Assembly (NCBI RefSeq): GCF_005517195.1
Contig: NZ_CP040244.1
Coordinates: 2,002,001 to 2,066,000 of the forward strand
Origin: Streptomyces vilmorinianum
GTDB lineage: Bacteria; Actinomycetota; Actinomycetes; Streptomycetales; Streptomycetaceae
DNA length: 64,000 nt
Direction of reading: 5' to 3'
Shown here: piece after piece, positions 48,301 to 61,251 of the stretch
How the letters are laid out: every line of letters starts with the position of its first letter
Numbering within the stretch: position 1 is the first letter of the stretch
The notes under the pieces: generated by a model
What the model was told of the DNA's origin: nothing
Seen by the model: the letters and a program-made list of their open reading frames with translations, nothing else
Database searches by the model: none
Translations under genes and position numbers: made by a program

Positions 48301-49883
48301 GGGCGTACTGCCTCCAGGTACGTCAGTTCGGCGAGGGTGTCGAAGCCGATGCCGTCGAAGGACGGGATCGAGGTCGAGAGCCGGTTCTTGAGGGGGGCGA
48401 TCCAGCGCTCGGGCAGCCGGTCGGGGTGGCCGGCGAGCAGACCGGCGACGGAGCCGGCGGTGGCGCCGTTGGAGTCGGTGTCCCAGCCGCCGGAGACCGC
48501 GGCGCAGATGGAGCGGGAGAAGTCGCCGTCGGCATGGGTGAGCGCGGCGGCGAGAAGGGCGGCGTTGGGGACGGCATGGACCCAGTGATACCGGCCGAGG
48601 GTGGTGTGGAGCCGGTCCACGACCGCGTCGAAGTCACGGGTGGCGCGGGCGGATTCGATGCCGAGGCGGACGGCGTCGGCGAGGCGGGAGTGCGGGGGGA
48701 TCACGGAGAGCCCGGTGGCGAGGGCCCGATGGACGTCGGCGGTGCCGGTGGCGGCGGTGGCGATCGTCGCGGCGACGTACATGGCGCCGTAGACGCCGTT
48801 CGCGGTGTGGGTGAGCGCCGCGTCCCGGTACGCCTGCGCGGCGGCGGCCTGCGGGTCGCCCGGGTGCGTCCAGCCGTGGACGTCGGCCCGGATCTGGGCG
48901 CCGATCCACTCGCGGAAGGGGTTGCGGTGGACGGCGGTCAGCGGGGGTTCGACGCCGTCGAGGAGGTTGCGGTAGGCGACGCGCTCGGCCGTGAAGGTGC
49001 GGCCGGCGGGGAGTTCGTCGAGCCAGAGGCGGGCGACGTCGGCGGTGGTGAAGTCGCGGCCGTAGCGCTGGAGGAGGAGCAGGTTGAGGAGGGGGTAGTT
49101 GAGGTCGTCGTCCTCGGGCATCCCGTCGATGTTCTCGGCGAGCGAGGTGGCGGCGGACCGGCGGTTCCAGGGGTGGGCGTCGAGCAGCTCGGGCGGCACG
49201 CCGCGGGCGGTGAACCAGGAGGAGAGGGGCCAGTTGCCGGCGGCGCGGGCGAGGGCGCGGATGGCGGGGAGGGGCAGCTTCTCGACGGGCTTACCGAGAA
49301 GACACCCGGCGGCACGCCCGAGCCAGGCGGCGTGCAGCGCGTCGCGGAGGGGTGTTGCTCCCCCCACCCCGCCCCTCCCCGAAACCCTGACGGGACCGGG
49401 GGCCCCGCCCCCATCCCCCGGGACCCGCGGCGCTCCGCGCGCGGGTGTGGTGGACGGGCCGGGGCGGTCGGCCCCAGAGGCGGCGGGGGGTCGCAGCGCT
49501 TCGTGTGCGTGGCCTGGAGAGGGGGCGCCTGGCGCTTCGTGGCTTGGCGACGGGGGTTCGGGGGCGGAGCCCCCGGTCCCGTCAGGGTTTCGGGGAGGGG
49601 CGGTGTGGGGGGTCGTTGCTGTTCGGATGGAGGGCAAGGACGTGGGTTCCTCGGGGGACAAGGGGCTGGGGAGCGCCGACAGCTCGTCCAGGAGGCGTTC
49701 CGCCAGGGCGCGGAGGTCCGGGCGGGGGGGCATGGACGCGCCGGCCGCCAGGGGCGCGGGGTGGCCGCCGGCCGCGTGCCAGGCCGTGGCGATCGCGGAG
49801 GCGTCGCGGCCGTCCTCCGCCGCCTGGCGGAGTTCGTGGCCCACGAGGTCCTCCGGCTGGACCCAGGTGACGCGCAGGTTCAT
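48297..49883 (-). CDS. ADP-ribosylglycohydrolase-family protein with inserted repeat
   Basis: 528 residues. A short N-terminal domain (1-90, VTWVQPEDLVGHELRQA) is separated from the catalytic domain (about 180-520) by an 84-residue low-complexity stretch encoded by the DNA element at 49361-49612. The catalytic domain has AGCLLGKPVEKLP where others have GXXXGDALG, EDDDLNYPLL for the first metal site and GWDTDSNGATAGS for the second. The loss of the usual GD suggests a different substrate. Overlaps both neighbours by four bases. Confidence 0.85.
   Translation of the reverse strand: MNLRVTWVQPEDLVGHELRQAAEDGRDASAIATAWHAAGGHPAPLAAGASMPPRPDLRALAERLLDELSALPSPLSPEEPTSLPSIRTATTPHTAPPRNPDGTGGSAPEPPSPSHEAPGAPSPGHAHEALRPPAASGADRPGPSTTPARGAPRVPGDGGGAPGPVRVSGRGGVGGATPLRDALHAAWLGRAAGCLLGKPVEKLPLPAIRALARAAGNWPLSSWFTARGVPPELLDAHPWNRRSAATSLAENIDGMPEDDDLNYPLLNLLLLQRYGRDFTTADVARLWLDELPAGRTFTAERVAYRNLLDGVEPPLTAVHRNPFREWIGAQIRADVHGWTHPGDPQAAAAQAYRDAALTHTANGVYGAMYVAATIATAATGTADVHRALATGLSVIPPHSRLADAVRLGIESARATRDFDAVVDRLHTTLGRYHWVHAVPNAALLAAALTHADGDFSRSICAAVSGGWDTDSNGATAGSVAGLLAGHPDRLPERWIAPLKNRLSTSIPSFDGIGFDTLAELTYLEAVRP
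49361..49612. mobile_element. 252-bp MITE-like element with ~52-bp terminal inverted repeats
   Basis: The first 52 bases (starting CCCCCACCCCGCCCCTCCCC) and the last 53 (ending in the complement) match with only about two mismatches. The length is 252, exactly 84 codons, so the gene at 48297 stays open. No transposase is encoded. One arm recurs at 121-173. Target duplications cannot be judged in this repetitive sequence. Confidence 0.7.
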
Positions 49884-51037
49884 CGGGCCGCGCTCGTCAG
49901 GGCCGCGTACGCCGACTCGTGCGCCCGGCGCCGGGCCGTGTCGCGGGCGAAGACCTCGTGCGCGACAGCCGCCAGCGCGTGCGCCGGAGCGTGCAGGTCC
50001 AGCCGGCTCGCCTCCGCCACGTGCTTCGCCCAGTCCGACGGGACGGCGGATTCCCCCCGGAGCGCGCCCACCAACGCCCCCGCCATCGTCGCGATCGAGT
50101 CGCAGTCCCGGCCGTAGTTGACCGAGCCCAGGACCGTACGCCGGAAGTCGCCCGCCCCGACCAGCAGCATCCCCAGCGCGATCGGGAGCTCCTCGATCGC
50201 GTGCAGCCGCGACGGGCGGCGCGCGCCCAGCGACGGCGCGCGGTAGTCAGGGCCCACCGTGTCGAACGGCGCCACCGCCCTGCGCAGGGGCGCGAGCGCG
50301 GTCTCGAAGTCCGTGTGCCCGGACGCGACTTCGCACACCGACTCGATCGCCGCGCGCGTGCCGTCCTTCGCCAGGGAGAGAGCGGTGGAGACGACGGAAT
50401 CCGGCGTCGCCCCGGGCACGCACGCCGCCGCCACCGCCGCCGCGAAGACGCCCGCCGCCTCCCGTCCGTAGGACGACTGATGGGGCGCGGCGACATCCAG
50501 CGCTTCCGCGTACGCGCCCTGCGGGTTCGCCGCGTTGACCAGCCCGACCGGCGCCATGTACATCGCCGCCCCGCAGTTGACGATGTTTCCGCTGCCCGCC
50601 TCGCGCGGGTCGACATGGCCGTAGTGGAGGCGGGCCACCAGCCACTTCTCCGCCAGGAAGACGCGGTGGAGGGGGAGGGTCTCGGTTTCGAGCTCGGGAA
50701 TCCAGCGAGGCGTGGTGAGCAGGTCGGGGACCAGATGGTCCGCCACCGCGTACGCGTCGAGGTGGTCGCGGACCTTCTCGTACACCCTGATCAGGGCGTG
50801 GGTCATCAAGGTGTCGTCGGTGACGTGCCCGTCGCCCTTGTGGTACGGCGCGATGGGGCGTGCCGTGCGCCAGGCGTCGCCGTTCCAGGGGCCGACGATG
50901 CCGGTGACCCGGCCGCCGTGGCGTTCCAGGATCTGCTCGGGGGCGTAGCCCTCGACGGGGCCGCCGAGGGCGTCGCCGACGGCGGCCCCGAGGAGACTTC
51001 CGGTGATCCGGTCATCCAGTGTGGGTGTGGGGGTCAT
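49880..51037 (-). CDS. ADP-ribosylglycohydrolase-family protein (canonical motifs)
   Basis: 385 residues. The first motif GSLLGAAVGDALGGPVEGY, metal-binding VTDDTLMTHAL and NYGRDCDSIATMAGAL are intact, matching DraG/ARH-type dinuclear-magnesium hydrolases that remove ADP-ribose from proteins or small molecules. Start ATG 51037; a GTG at 51052 is possible. Either start overlaps the upstream gene by 26-41 bases. It overlaps the next gene by ATGA. Confidence 0.87.
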   Translation of the reverse strand: MTPTPTLDDRITGSLLGAAVGDALGGPVEGYAPEQILERHGGRVTGIVGPWNGDAWRTARPIAPYHKGDGHVTDDTLMTHALIRVYEKVRDHLDAYAVADHLVPDLLTTPRWIPELETETLPLHRVFLAEKWLVARLHYGHVDPREAGSGNIVNCGAAMYMAPVGLVNAANPQGAYAEALDVAAPHQSSYGREAAGVFAAAVAAACVPGATPDSVVSTALSLAKDGTRAAIESVCEVASGHTDFETALAPLRRAVAPFDTVGPDYRAPSLGARRPSRLHAIEELPIALGMLLVGAGDFRRTVLGSVNYGRDCDSIATMAGALVGALRGESAVPSDWAKHVAEASRLDLHAPAHALAAVAHEVFARDTARRRAHESAYAALTSAAR

Positions 51038-52412
51038 GTCGGAATTGTCCACCCTGGGTGGTCAGTTCCGTGTCTCCGAGGAGCCCGGCGAGTTCGACGA
51101 GATCCGTGCCGGCGAGGCGGGGGAGCGCGCAGCCGGCGAGCCTGCGGCAGGCATCGCGCCAGGTGGCGGGGATGGAGTCGGCGCCGCCGAGCGCTCCGGT
51201 GAGCGCGCCCGCGAGCGCCGGGGCGGAGTCCGCGACACGCGAGAGGCAGGCGGCGGCGGGTACGGCGGCGGAGACCTCGCCGCGCGCGGCGGTGGTCAGG
51301 GCCAGGGCGACGGGGATCGTCTCGGCGGCGGCGATGCCGTAGCTGTAGACGTGGTCGACGATCTGGTGCTCCAGGAGGGGCACGAGTTCGAAGGCGCTGG
51401 TCGCGTCCTGGGCCATCTTCACGGCCTGCTGGGCGTTGCGGCCGATCTCGGTGGTGGGCGGGAGTTGGGCGAGGGCCGCCTCGACGGCCTCGTCGACCGT
51501 GGCGCCGCCGAGGGCCGCGGCGACGGCGGCGGCCATCGCCCGGGCGCCGTGGACGCCGTCGCCGTCCTGGGTGTACCGCGCGTCGAACTCGGCGAGTTCG
51601 GCGGCGGAGACAGGGTCACCGGGGTGGACGAGGGCGAGCACGGCGGCGCGGACGCAGGCGGCGTCGTCGAAGTAGTGCGGGTTGTCGTGGCCGGTGGCGG
51701 GCGGGCGCAGTCCGGTGGCGAGATTGCCGAGGCCCGCGCGGACGGAGATCCGGGCGCGGAGAGGGAGGACGGCGGACTCCACCTCGGGCGCGCGGTCGGA
51801 GGCGGCGGCGATCTGGCTCGCGAGGGAGTTCCAGGCGAGGTCGACGGCGGCGCGGAGGCGACGCTCCGGGGGGAGGGTGGCGAAGAGAGGGCCGTCGGCG
51901 GCGAGGACGGCCTCGGCGGTGAAGACCGCCCACTCGGCGTCGTCGGAGGGGCCGAGGCGGAGGGGCTCGGGGGGCTGGTTGAGGGCGATGGGGACGGGGA
52001 GGGTGGTGGTGGCGTTCTGCTCGGCGAAGGTGTCGAGTTCGCGGGTGAGGCGGCGGGTCCATTCGGGCATACGGGCGGCGCGGTGGCGGGCCGCGGGCCA
52101 GCCCGCCGCGTCGCCTGCGGCGAGGCCGAGCAGAAGACCCTCGACGGCCTCGCGCCTTGCCTGGACGCCCGGTCTTGGGGTGGGCCCCAGGCCCCCGTGG
52201 GCGCCGGTCTTGGCCGGGGCGCCGCGCTCGTGGGCTGTGCCCACCCGTTGCGCCCCAGCGGAACAGATGCCCACAGCGGCAGCGGGGGCAGGGGTGGGGG
52301 TGGGAGCGGGGCGGGTGCCCACGGCGGCAGCGGGGGCAGTAGTGGCGGGGTAGCAGGCAGCAGGGGCGGTGGCGGAGCCGTACGCCTGGTGAGTGGGGTT
52401 CGGCGCGCTCAT
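51012..52412 (-). CDS. Diverged ADP-ribosylglycohydrolase-like protein
   Basis: 466 residues. After an Ala/Pro-rich extension (1-85) comes LLLGLAAGDAAGWPAARHR, then DDAEWAVFTAEAVL for the first metal site. The second site is degraded: LSRVADSAPALAGALTGALGG has VADSA where DADT or DCDS is usual. It may be a non-catalytic partner or have changed chemistry. The extension is encoded by direct repeats at 52266-52339. ATG 52412 overlaps the stop of the upstream gene by four bases. Confidence 0.82.
   Translation of the reverse strand: MSAPNPTHQAYGSATAPAACYPATTAPAAAVGTRPAPTPTPAPAAAVGICSAGAQRVGTAHERGAPAKTGAHGGLGPTPRPGVQARREAVEGLLLGLAAGDAAGWPAARHRAARMPEWTRRLTRELDTFAEQNATTTLPVPIALNQPPEPLRLGPSDDAEWAVFTAEAVLAADGPLFATLPPERRLRAAVDLAWNSLASQIAAASDRAPEVESAVLPLRARISVRAGLGNLATGLRPPATGHDNPHYFDDAACVRAAVLALVHPGDPVSAAELAEFDARYTQDGDGVHGARAMAAAVAAALGGATVDEAVEAALAQLPPTTEIGRNAQQAVKMAQDATSAFELVPLLEHQIVDHVYSYGIAAAETIPVALALTTAARGEVSAAVPAAACLSRVADSAPALAGALTGALGGADSIPATWRDACRRLAGCALPRLAGTDLVELAGLLGDTELTTQGGQFRHDPHTHTG
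52230..52339. repeat. Direct repeats and hairpin in the N-terminal extension
   Basis: A 26-base direct repeat (TGCCCACAGCGGCAGCGGGG core) occurs at 52266-52291 and 52314-52339 with two mismatches. A perfect hairpin GTGGGC-TGT-GCCCAC lies at 52230-52244. TGCCCACCCGTTGCGCC in between resembles a motif near 7029. Confidence 0.65.
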
Positions 52413-53419
52413 GCCGCTTCCTCCTCGTCCGACGTCAGCAGGTCCGCGATGTCCAGGACGTGGTAGCCCCGCATCGACGGGAGACAGCTGCCCGTCACCG
52501 GGGCGATGGCCGTCGCCCATTCCCGGGGGATCGCCGAGACGCCCGAGGCCGCTCCGGCGAGCGCGCCCGCGACCGCCGCCGTGGTGTCGGCGTCGCGGCC
52601 CATGTTGACCGCGGTCAGGACCGCCGTACGGAAGTCGCCGCGGGCCGCCGCGAACGCGCCGAAGGCCAGGCCCACCGCCTCCGGGGCCAGGTCCGTCCAC
52701 GGGTAGCCGCCGATGACGACCGCCGAGCGGACCGTCCGCTCGCGCACCAGCGGGTCCGGCTCCACCCGCTGCGCCGCGACCACCGCGCGGCGCAGCGAGC
52801 GGGCCGTCCAGGAGTCCATCGGGACCACCGAGAGGGCCGCCGCGATGACCGAGGTCACCGACGCGCCGCCCATCGCCGCCGCGACGCCCGCCGCGACCGC
52901 CTGGCCGCCGTAGATGCCCTCGCCGTCATGGCTGACGCTGCCGTCGATGGCGACCAGCCGGGCCGCCTCCGACGGGCGGCCGGCCGCGAAGACCCCGAAG
53001 GGCGCGGCCCGCATCGCCAGGCCGTCCGACCACGCGTGGCGGTGCTGGGCCGAGATGGGCGCCGCGAGGCCCCGCCGGAGGTTCTCCAGGGTTCCGCGCT
53101 CCGAGAAGCCCGCGCCCCGGAAGGGGCCCTCGTCCAGGTCCGCGATCCAGTGGTGCCACGCCCGTTCCACATGCTGGACGGTCAGCGCCGAGCCGTGCCG
53201 GGCGAGCAGCAGTCCCGAGAAGATCGCGTACTCGGTGTCGTCCGTGCCGGCCGGGCTGTCCGTCACGAAGCCCTCGATCCGGCCCCAGCGGCGCCGGATC
53301 TCCGACGGGCGCATGTTCTCGGCGGGTGCGCCGAGCGCGTCGCCGACCGCGAGGCCGAGCAGCGCGCCCCTGGCGCGCTCGCGCGTATCGCATGCAATCG
53401 TTCCCGTCCCGCTCTCCAT
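52409..53419 (-). CDS. ADP-ribosylglycohydrolase-family protein (canonical motifs)
   Basis: 336 residues, first gene of the operon. Motifs GALLGLAVGDALGAPAENM, SPAGTDDTEYAIFSGLL and NMGRDADTTAAVAGALAG give a full set of predicted metal ligands. It hydrolyses an N- or O-linked ADP-ribose or a related N-ribosyl bond by family; the actual substrate is unknown. It is divergent from the VIT-family gene, with about 220 bases between starts. Overlaps the next gene by ATGA. Confidence 0.88.
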   Translation of the reverse strand: MESGTGTIACDTRERARGALLGLAVGDALGAPAENMRPSEIRRRWGRIEGFVTDSPAGTDDTEYAIFSGLLLARHGSALTVQHVERAWHHWIADLDEGPFRGAGFSERGTLENLRRGLAAPISAQHRHAWSDGLAMRAAPFGVFAAGRPSEAARLVAIDGSVSHDGEGIYGGQAVAAGVAAAMGGASVTSVIAAALSVVPMDSWTARSLRRAVVAAQRVEPDPLVRERTVRSAVVIGGYPWTDLAPEAVGLAFGAFAAARGDFRTAVLTAVNMGRDADTTAAVAGALAGAASGVSAIPREWATAIAPVTGSCLPSMRGYHVLDIADLLTSDEEEAA

Positions 53420-53518
53420 CTCGCACCCCTTTCACGGTTCCTGAATCTGTGCCACATCAGGGAGGCGAAGTCGTCGCAGAAACGTCACTGTCACCCGGCT
53501 GACACCCCATCGGAAGGG

Positions 53519-53537
53519 CAAGGTCAGCCTTACTAAG
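53519..53537. promoter_or_regulatory. Candidate iron box (DmdR/IdeR type)
   Basis: Read on the minus strand, CTTAGTAAGGCTGACCTTG resembles the iron-repressor consensus TTAGGTTAGGCTNACCTAA, with the AGGCT centre and ACCT intact (about 12 of 19). It lies between a metal transporter and the ADP-ribosylglycohydrolase operon. The other bases of 53420-53638 show no gene. Confidence 0.4.
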
Positions 53538-53638
53538 TACGGCCTGCCTTGCTGGCGCGCCCCTTACATCGCGCGTATTTTCGGGGGTGTTGGGGGCGGC
53601 GGGTGCAACCCGGCCCGCCGGAGGAACAGGGGAGAAGC

Positions 53639-54367
53639 ATGTCCATCATCGAAGTCCACGCGCCACTGCACGAGGCCCACCGCGACAACCACACGCACCG
53701 CGACGTGAACGGCGGCTGGCTGCGCCCCGCGGTCTTCGGCGCCATGGACGGACTGGTCTCCAACCTCGCCCTGATGACCGGTGTCGCCGGTGGCGCGGTC
53801 TCGCAGCAGACCATCGTCATCACCGGCCTCGCCGGACTCGCGGCGGGCGCCTTCTCCATGGCGGCCGGCGAGTACACCTCCGTCGCCTCGCAGCGCGAGC
53901 TCGTCCAGGCGGAACTGGACGTCGAGCGCCGCCAGTTGCGCAAGCACCCCATCGACGAGATGGAGGAGCTCGCCGCCCTGTACGTGTCCCGCGGTGTCGA
54001 GCCCGCGCTCGCCCGCGAGGTCGCGATGCAGCTCTCCCGGGACCCGGACCAGGCGCTGGAGATCCACGCCCGCGAGGAGCTGGGCATCGACCCCGACGAC
54101 CTTCCGTCGCCGGTGATCGCCGCGGTGTCGTCGTTCGGCTCGTTCGCGCTCGGCGCGCTGCTTCCCGTACTGCCGTATCTGCTCGGCGCGACCGCGCTGT
54201 GGCCGGCCGTGCTGCTCGCGCTGCTCGGGCTCTTCGCCTGCGGTGCGCTGGTGGCCCGGGTGACGGCCCGCAGCTGGTGGTTCAGCGGGCTGCGCCAGCT
54301 CGTCCTCGGCGGGGCCGCGGCCGCCGTCACGTACGGGCTCGGCATGCTCTTCGGGGCCGCGCTCTGA
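53639..54367 (+). CDS. VIT1/CCC1-family iron/manganese transporter
   Basis: 242 residues. The N-terminal part DVNGGWLRPAVFGAMDGLVSNLALMTGVAGG is the family signature, followed by GLAGLAAGAFSMAAGEYTSV. A hydrophilic metal-binding section with many Glu and His (about 100-165) leads to three C-terminal membrane segments. It exports or sequesters ferrous iron or manganese. ATG 53639 has GGGGAG upstream; the longer frame from 53549 is less likely. Confidence 0.9.
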   Translation: MSIIEVHAPLHEAHRDNHTHRDVNGGWLRPAVFGAMDGLVSNLALMTGVAGGAVSQQTIVITGLAGLAAGAFSMAAGEYTSVASQRELVQAELDVERRQLRKHPIDEMEELAALYVSRGVEPALAREVAMQLSRDPDQALEIHAREELGIDPDDLPSPVIAAVSSFGSFALGALLPVLPYLLGATALWPAVLLALLGLFACGALVARVTARSWWFSGLRQLVLGGAAAAVTYGLGMLFGAAL

Positions 54368-54384
54368 CCTCGTAGCCCTACCCG

Positions 54385-54414
54385 GAAGGCCCTCGCCCTG
54401 CGGCGGGGGCCTTC
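54385..54414 (+). terminator. Terminator after the VIT-family gene
   Basis: GAAGGCCCTCGCC and GGCGGGGGCCTTC pair over 13 positions, one a G-T wobble, with a 4-base loop and a T-rich tail, 17 bases after the stop. Confidence 0.75.
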
Positions 54415-54610
54415 TTCGCGCATGCTTGCTGTGACGTATATCCCCTGGGCGGATGGACCGCTCCGGTGAGACACTATGCACAGCGCAACATATGTAGCCG
54501 TTACTCGGCGGTTTCGAATCCTTAACCACCGGGCATGAGGCGTAAGCGCCGCGGGCAATGAGGCTCGCTCTGCGACGGGTCGTCCGACCCCCAAGATCAA
54601 CCTGTCCACA

Positions 54611-54634
54611 TGTGAACCAACGTGTGAACCGACG
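54611..54634. promoter_or_regulatory. 12-bp direct repeat in the gltB upstream region
   Basis: TGTGAACCAACG and TGTGAACCGACG lie head to tail. On the minus strand they read GGTTCACA, close to the PHO-box unit, but with 12-base rather than 11-base spacing. The region 54415-54783 (about 370 bases) is otherwise a long promoter region without a convincing gene. Confidence 0.35.
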
Positions 54635-54704
54635 CCACCGCTCCGTGTCAGCGGTGTCCGCATGCTGGAATGAGCTATCCGTTCTTCGAGAAGCCAGCCA
54701 TCAT

Positions 54705-54720
54705 GTAACCTGCACGAAAT
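54705..54720 (+). promoter_or_regulatory. Candidate GlnR box before gltB
   Basis: GTAACCTGCACGAAAT fits the GlnR consensus gTnAC-n6-GaAAc except for the last base. It lies 64 bases before the gltB ATG. GlnR controls nitrogen-assimilation genes in actinomycetes, so the location is fitting. Confidence 0.5.
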
Positions 54721-54783
54721 TTCGCGGAGGGCCAACGTCGTCCCTCGGCAGCTGCATATGCCACGACGACGACGGGAGAGCCG

Positions 54784-59335
<4,552 letters not shown>

Positions 59336-59343
<8 letters not shown>

Positions 59344-60796
59344 CCCCAAGGGCTTCCTGACCACCGGGCGCGAGGTCGCCAAGACCCGTCCGGTGGGCGA
59401 GCGAGTCAAGGACTTCAACGAGGTCTACGTTCCCGGCTCCCTGCTGCCGATCATCAGCAAGCAGGCCGGCCGCTGCATGGACTGCGGCATCCCGTTCTGC
59501 CACAACGGCTGCCCGCTCGGGAACCTCATCCCCGAGTGGAACGACTACGCCTACCGCGAGGACTGGACGCAGGCGTCCGAGAGGCTGCACGCCACGAACA
59601 ACTTCCCGGAGTTCACCGGCCGTCTGTGCCCGGCTCCGTGCGAGGCCGCGTGCGTGCTCGGCATCAACCAGCCGGCCGTCACCATCAAGAACGTCGAAGT
59701 CTCCATCATCGACAAGGCGTGGGACAGCAACGACGTCAAGCCGCAGGCGCCCGAGCGCCTGTCCGGCAAGACCGTCGCCGTCATCGGCTCGGGCCCGGCG
59801 GGTCTCGCCGCCGCCCAGCAGCTGACCCGGGCCGGCCACACGGTCGCCGTGTTCGAGCGCGCCGACCGCATCGGCGGCCTGCTGCGCTACGGCATCCCCG
59901 AGTTCAAGATGGAGAAGCGGCACATCAACCGCCGTATCGAGCAGATGCGCGCGGAGGGCACCAAGTTCCGCACGGGCGTCGAGATCGGCCGCGACATCAC
60001 CGCGACGGACCTGCGCAAGCGGTACGACGCCGTCGTCATCGCCGCCGGTGCGACCACCGCCCGCGACCTGCCCGTCCCGGGCCGGGAGCTGAACGGCATC
60101 CACCAGGCGATGGAGTACCTGCCGCTCGCCAACAAGGTCGTCGAGGGCGACTTCGTGACCCCGCCGATCACGGCCGAGGGCAAGCACGTGGTCGTCATCG
60201 GCGGCGGCGACACCGGCGCGGACTGCGTGGGCACCGCCCACCGCCAGGGCGCGGCCTCGGTCACGCAGCTGGAGATCATGCCGCGTCCGGGCGAGGAGCG
60301 CAGCGCCGGCCAGCCGTGGCCGACCTTCCCGATGCTCTACAAGGTCACCTCGGCGCACGAGGAGGGCGGCGAGCGGGTCTACTCCGTCTCCACCACCCAC
60401 TTCGAGGGCGACGAGGACGGGAACGTCCAGTTCCTGCACCTGGTCGAGGTCGAGTTCGTCGACGGCAAGCTGACGCAGAAGCCGGGCACGGAGCGCAAGA
60501 TCCCGGCGCAGCTGGTCACGCTCGCGATGGGCTTCACGGGTACGGACGTGGAGAACGGCCTGGTGGCGCAGTTTGGTCTGGACCTGGACGAGCGGGGTAA
60601 CATCGCCCGTGACGCGGACTTCGCCACCAACGTGGGTGGCGTGTTCGTGGCCGGTGACGCGGGTCGCGGTCAGTCGCTGATCGTCTGGGCGATCGCCGAG
60701 GGCCGCTCGGCGGCGCGCGGAGTCGACCGCTTCCTGACGGGCGCGAGCGACCTCCCGGCCCCGATCCGCCCGACGGACCGTGCTCTGACGGTCTGA
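59336..60796 (+). CDS. gltD: Glutamate synthase small subunit
   Basis: 486 residues; supplies electrons from NAD(P)H to GltB. The N-terminal iron-sulfur motif is [20 protein letters not shown] and [16 protein letters not shown] binds at [15 protein letters not shown] and NAD(P)H at [17 protein letters not shown] 59336 overlaps the end of gltB, so expression is coupled. No clear terminator follows in 60797-60950, which holds G-rich sequence. Confidence 0.97.
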
Positions 60797-60953
60797 CGCA
60801 CCACCCCCAAGAACGTCCCGTACAACGACGTACGGAACTGAGCGCGGCGCCCCCCGAATGTCCCCGACCGGACGACTGGGTGGGCGCCGCGGCGCGTCCG
60901 GGGGCATCCGGGGGCGGGGGCGCGGTGTCCCGGGGCGGGGGTCGTCGGCTCTA

Positions 60954-60968
60954 TTGACTAATAGTCAA
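60954..60968. promoter_or_regulatory. 15-bp palindrome upstream of the 72-residue gene
   Basis: TTGACTAATAGTCAA is a perfect inverted repeat around a central A, in an otherwise very GC-rich stretch and 55 bases before the GTG at 61023. It is the type of site bound by MarR- or TetR-like regulators; TTGACT may double as a -35. Confidence 0.55.
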
Positions 60969-61022
60969 ATACGCAGGAGTGTCTCTGCCATCAGCCGCCG
61001 CCCGTCGTCCCCGGGAGGACAC

Positions 61023-61241
61023 GTGAGCAGCACCGCGTACGAGCACCTCGGCCAGGAGCTGGCCGCCCAGCCGCCCCCCTCCGTACGGGAGCTGGCACCC
61101 GAACACGCGCAGATCCTCGCCGACGCCCTGCGCAAGGAGCGCGAGACGCGGGCCTCCGGGCTCGAGGAGGCCGCCGAAGAGGCGCTCAAGCTCGTTCCCG
61201 CCCTCGCCCGCGGACCCGTCCGCCGGATCCTCTTCAAGTGA
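61023..61241 (+). CDS. Small hypothetical protein, 72 residues
   Basis: Helical, charged protein: STAYEHLGQELAAQ, then ELAPEHAQILADALRKERE and a basic end GPVRRILFK. GTG 61023 has GGGAGGAC just upstream. Its stop lies 10 bases before the next start, so the two genes form an operon. No family recognised. Confidence 0.72.
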   Translation: MSSTAYEHLGQELAAQPPPSVRELAPEHAQILADALRKERETRASGLEEAAEEALKLVPALARGPVRRILFK

Positions 61242-61251
61242 GGTGACCTTC

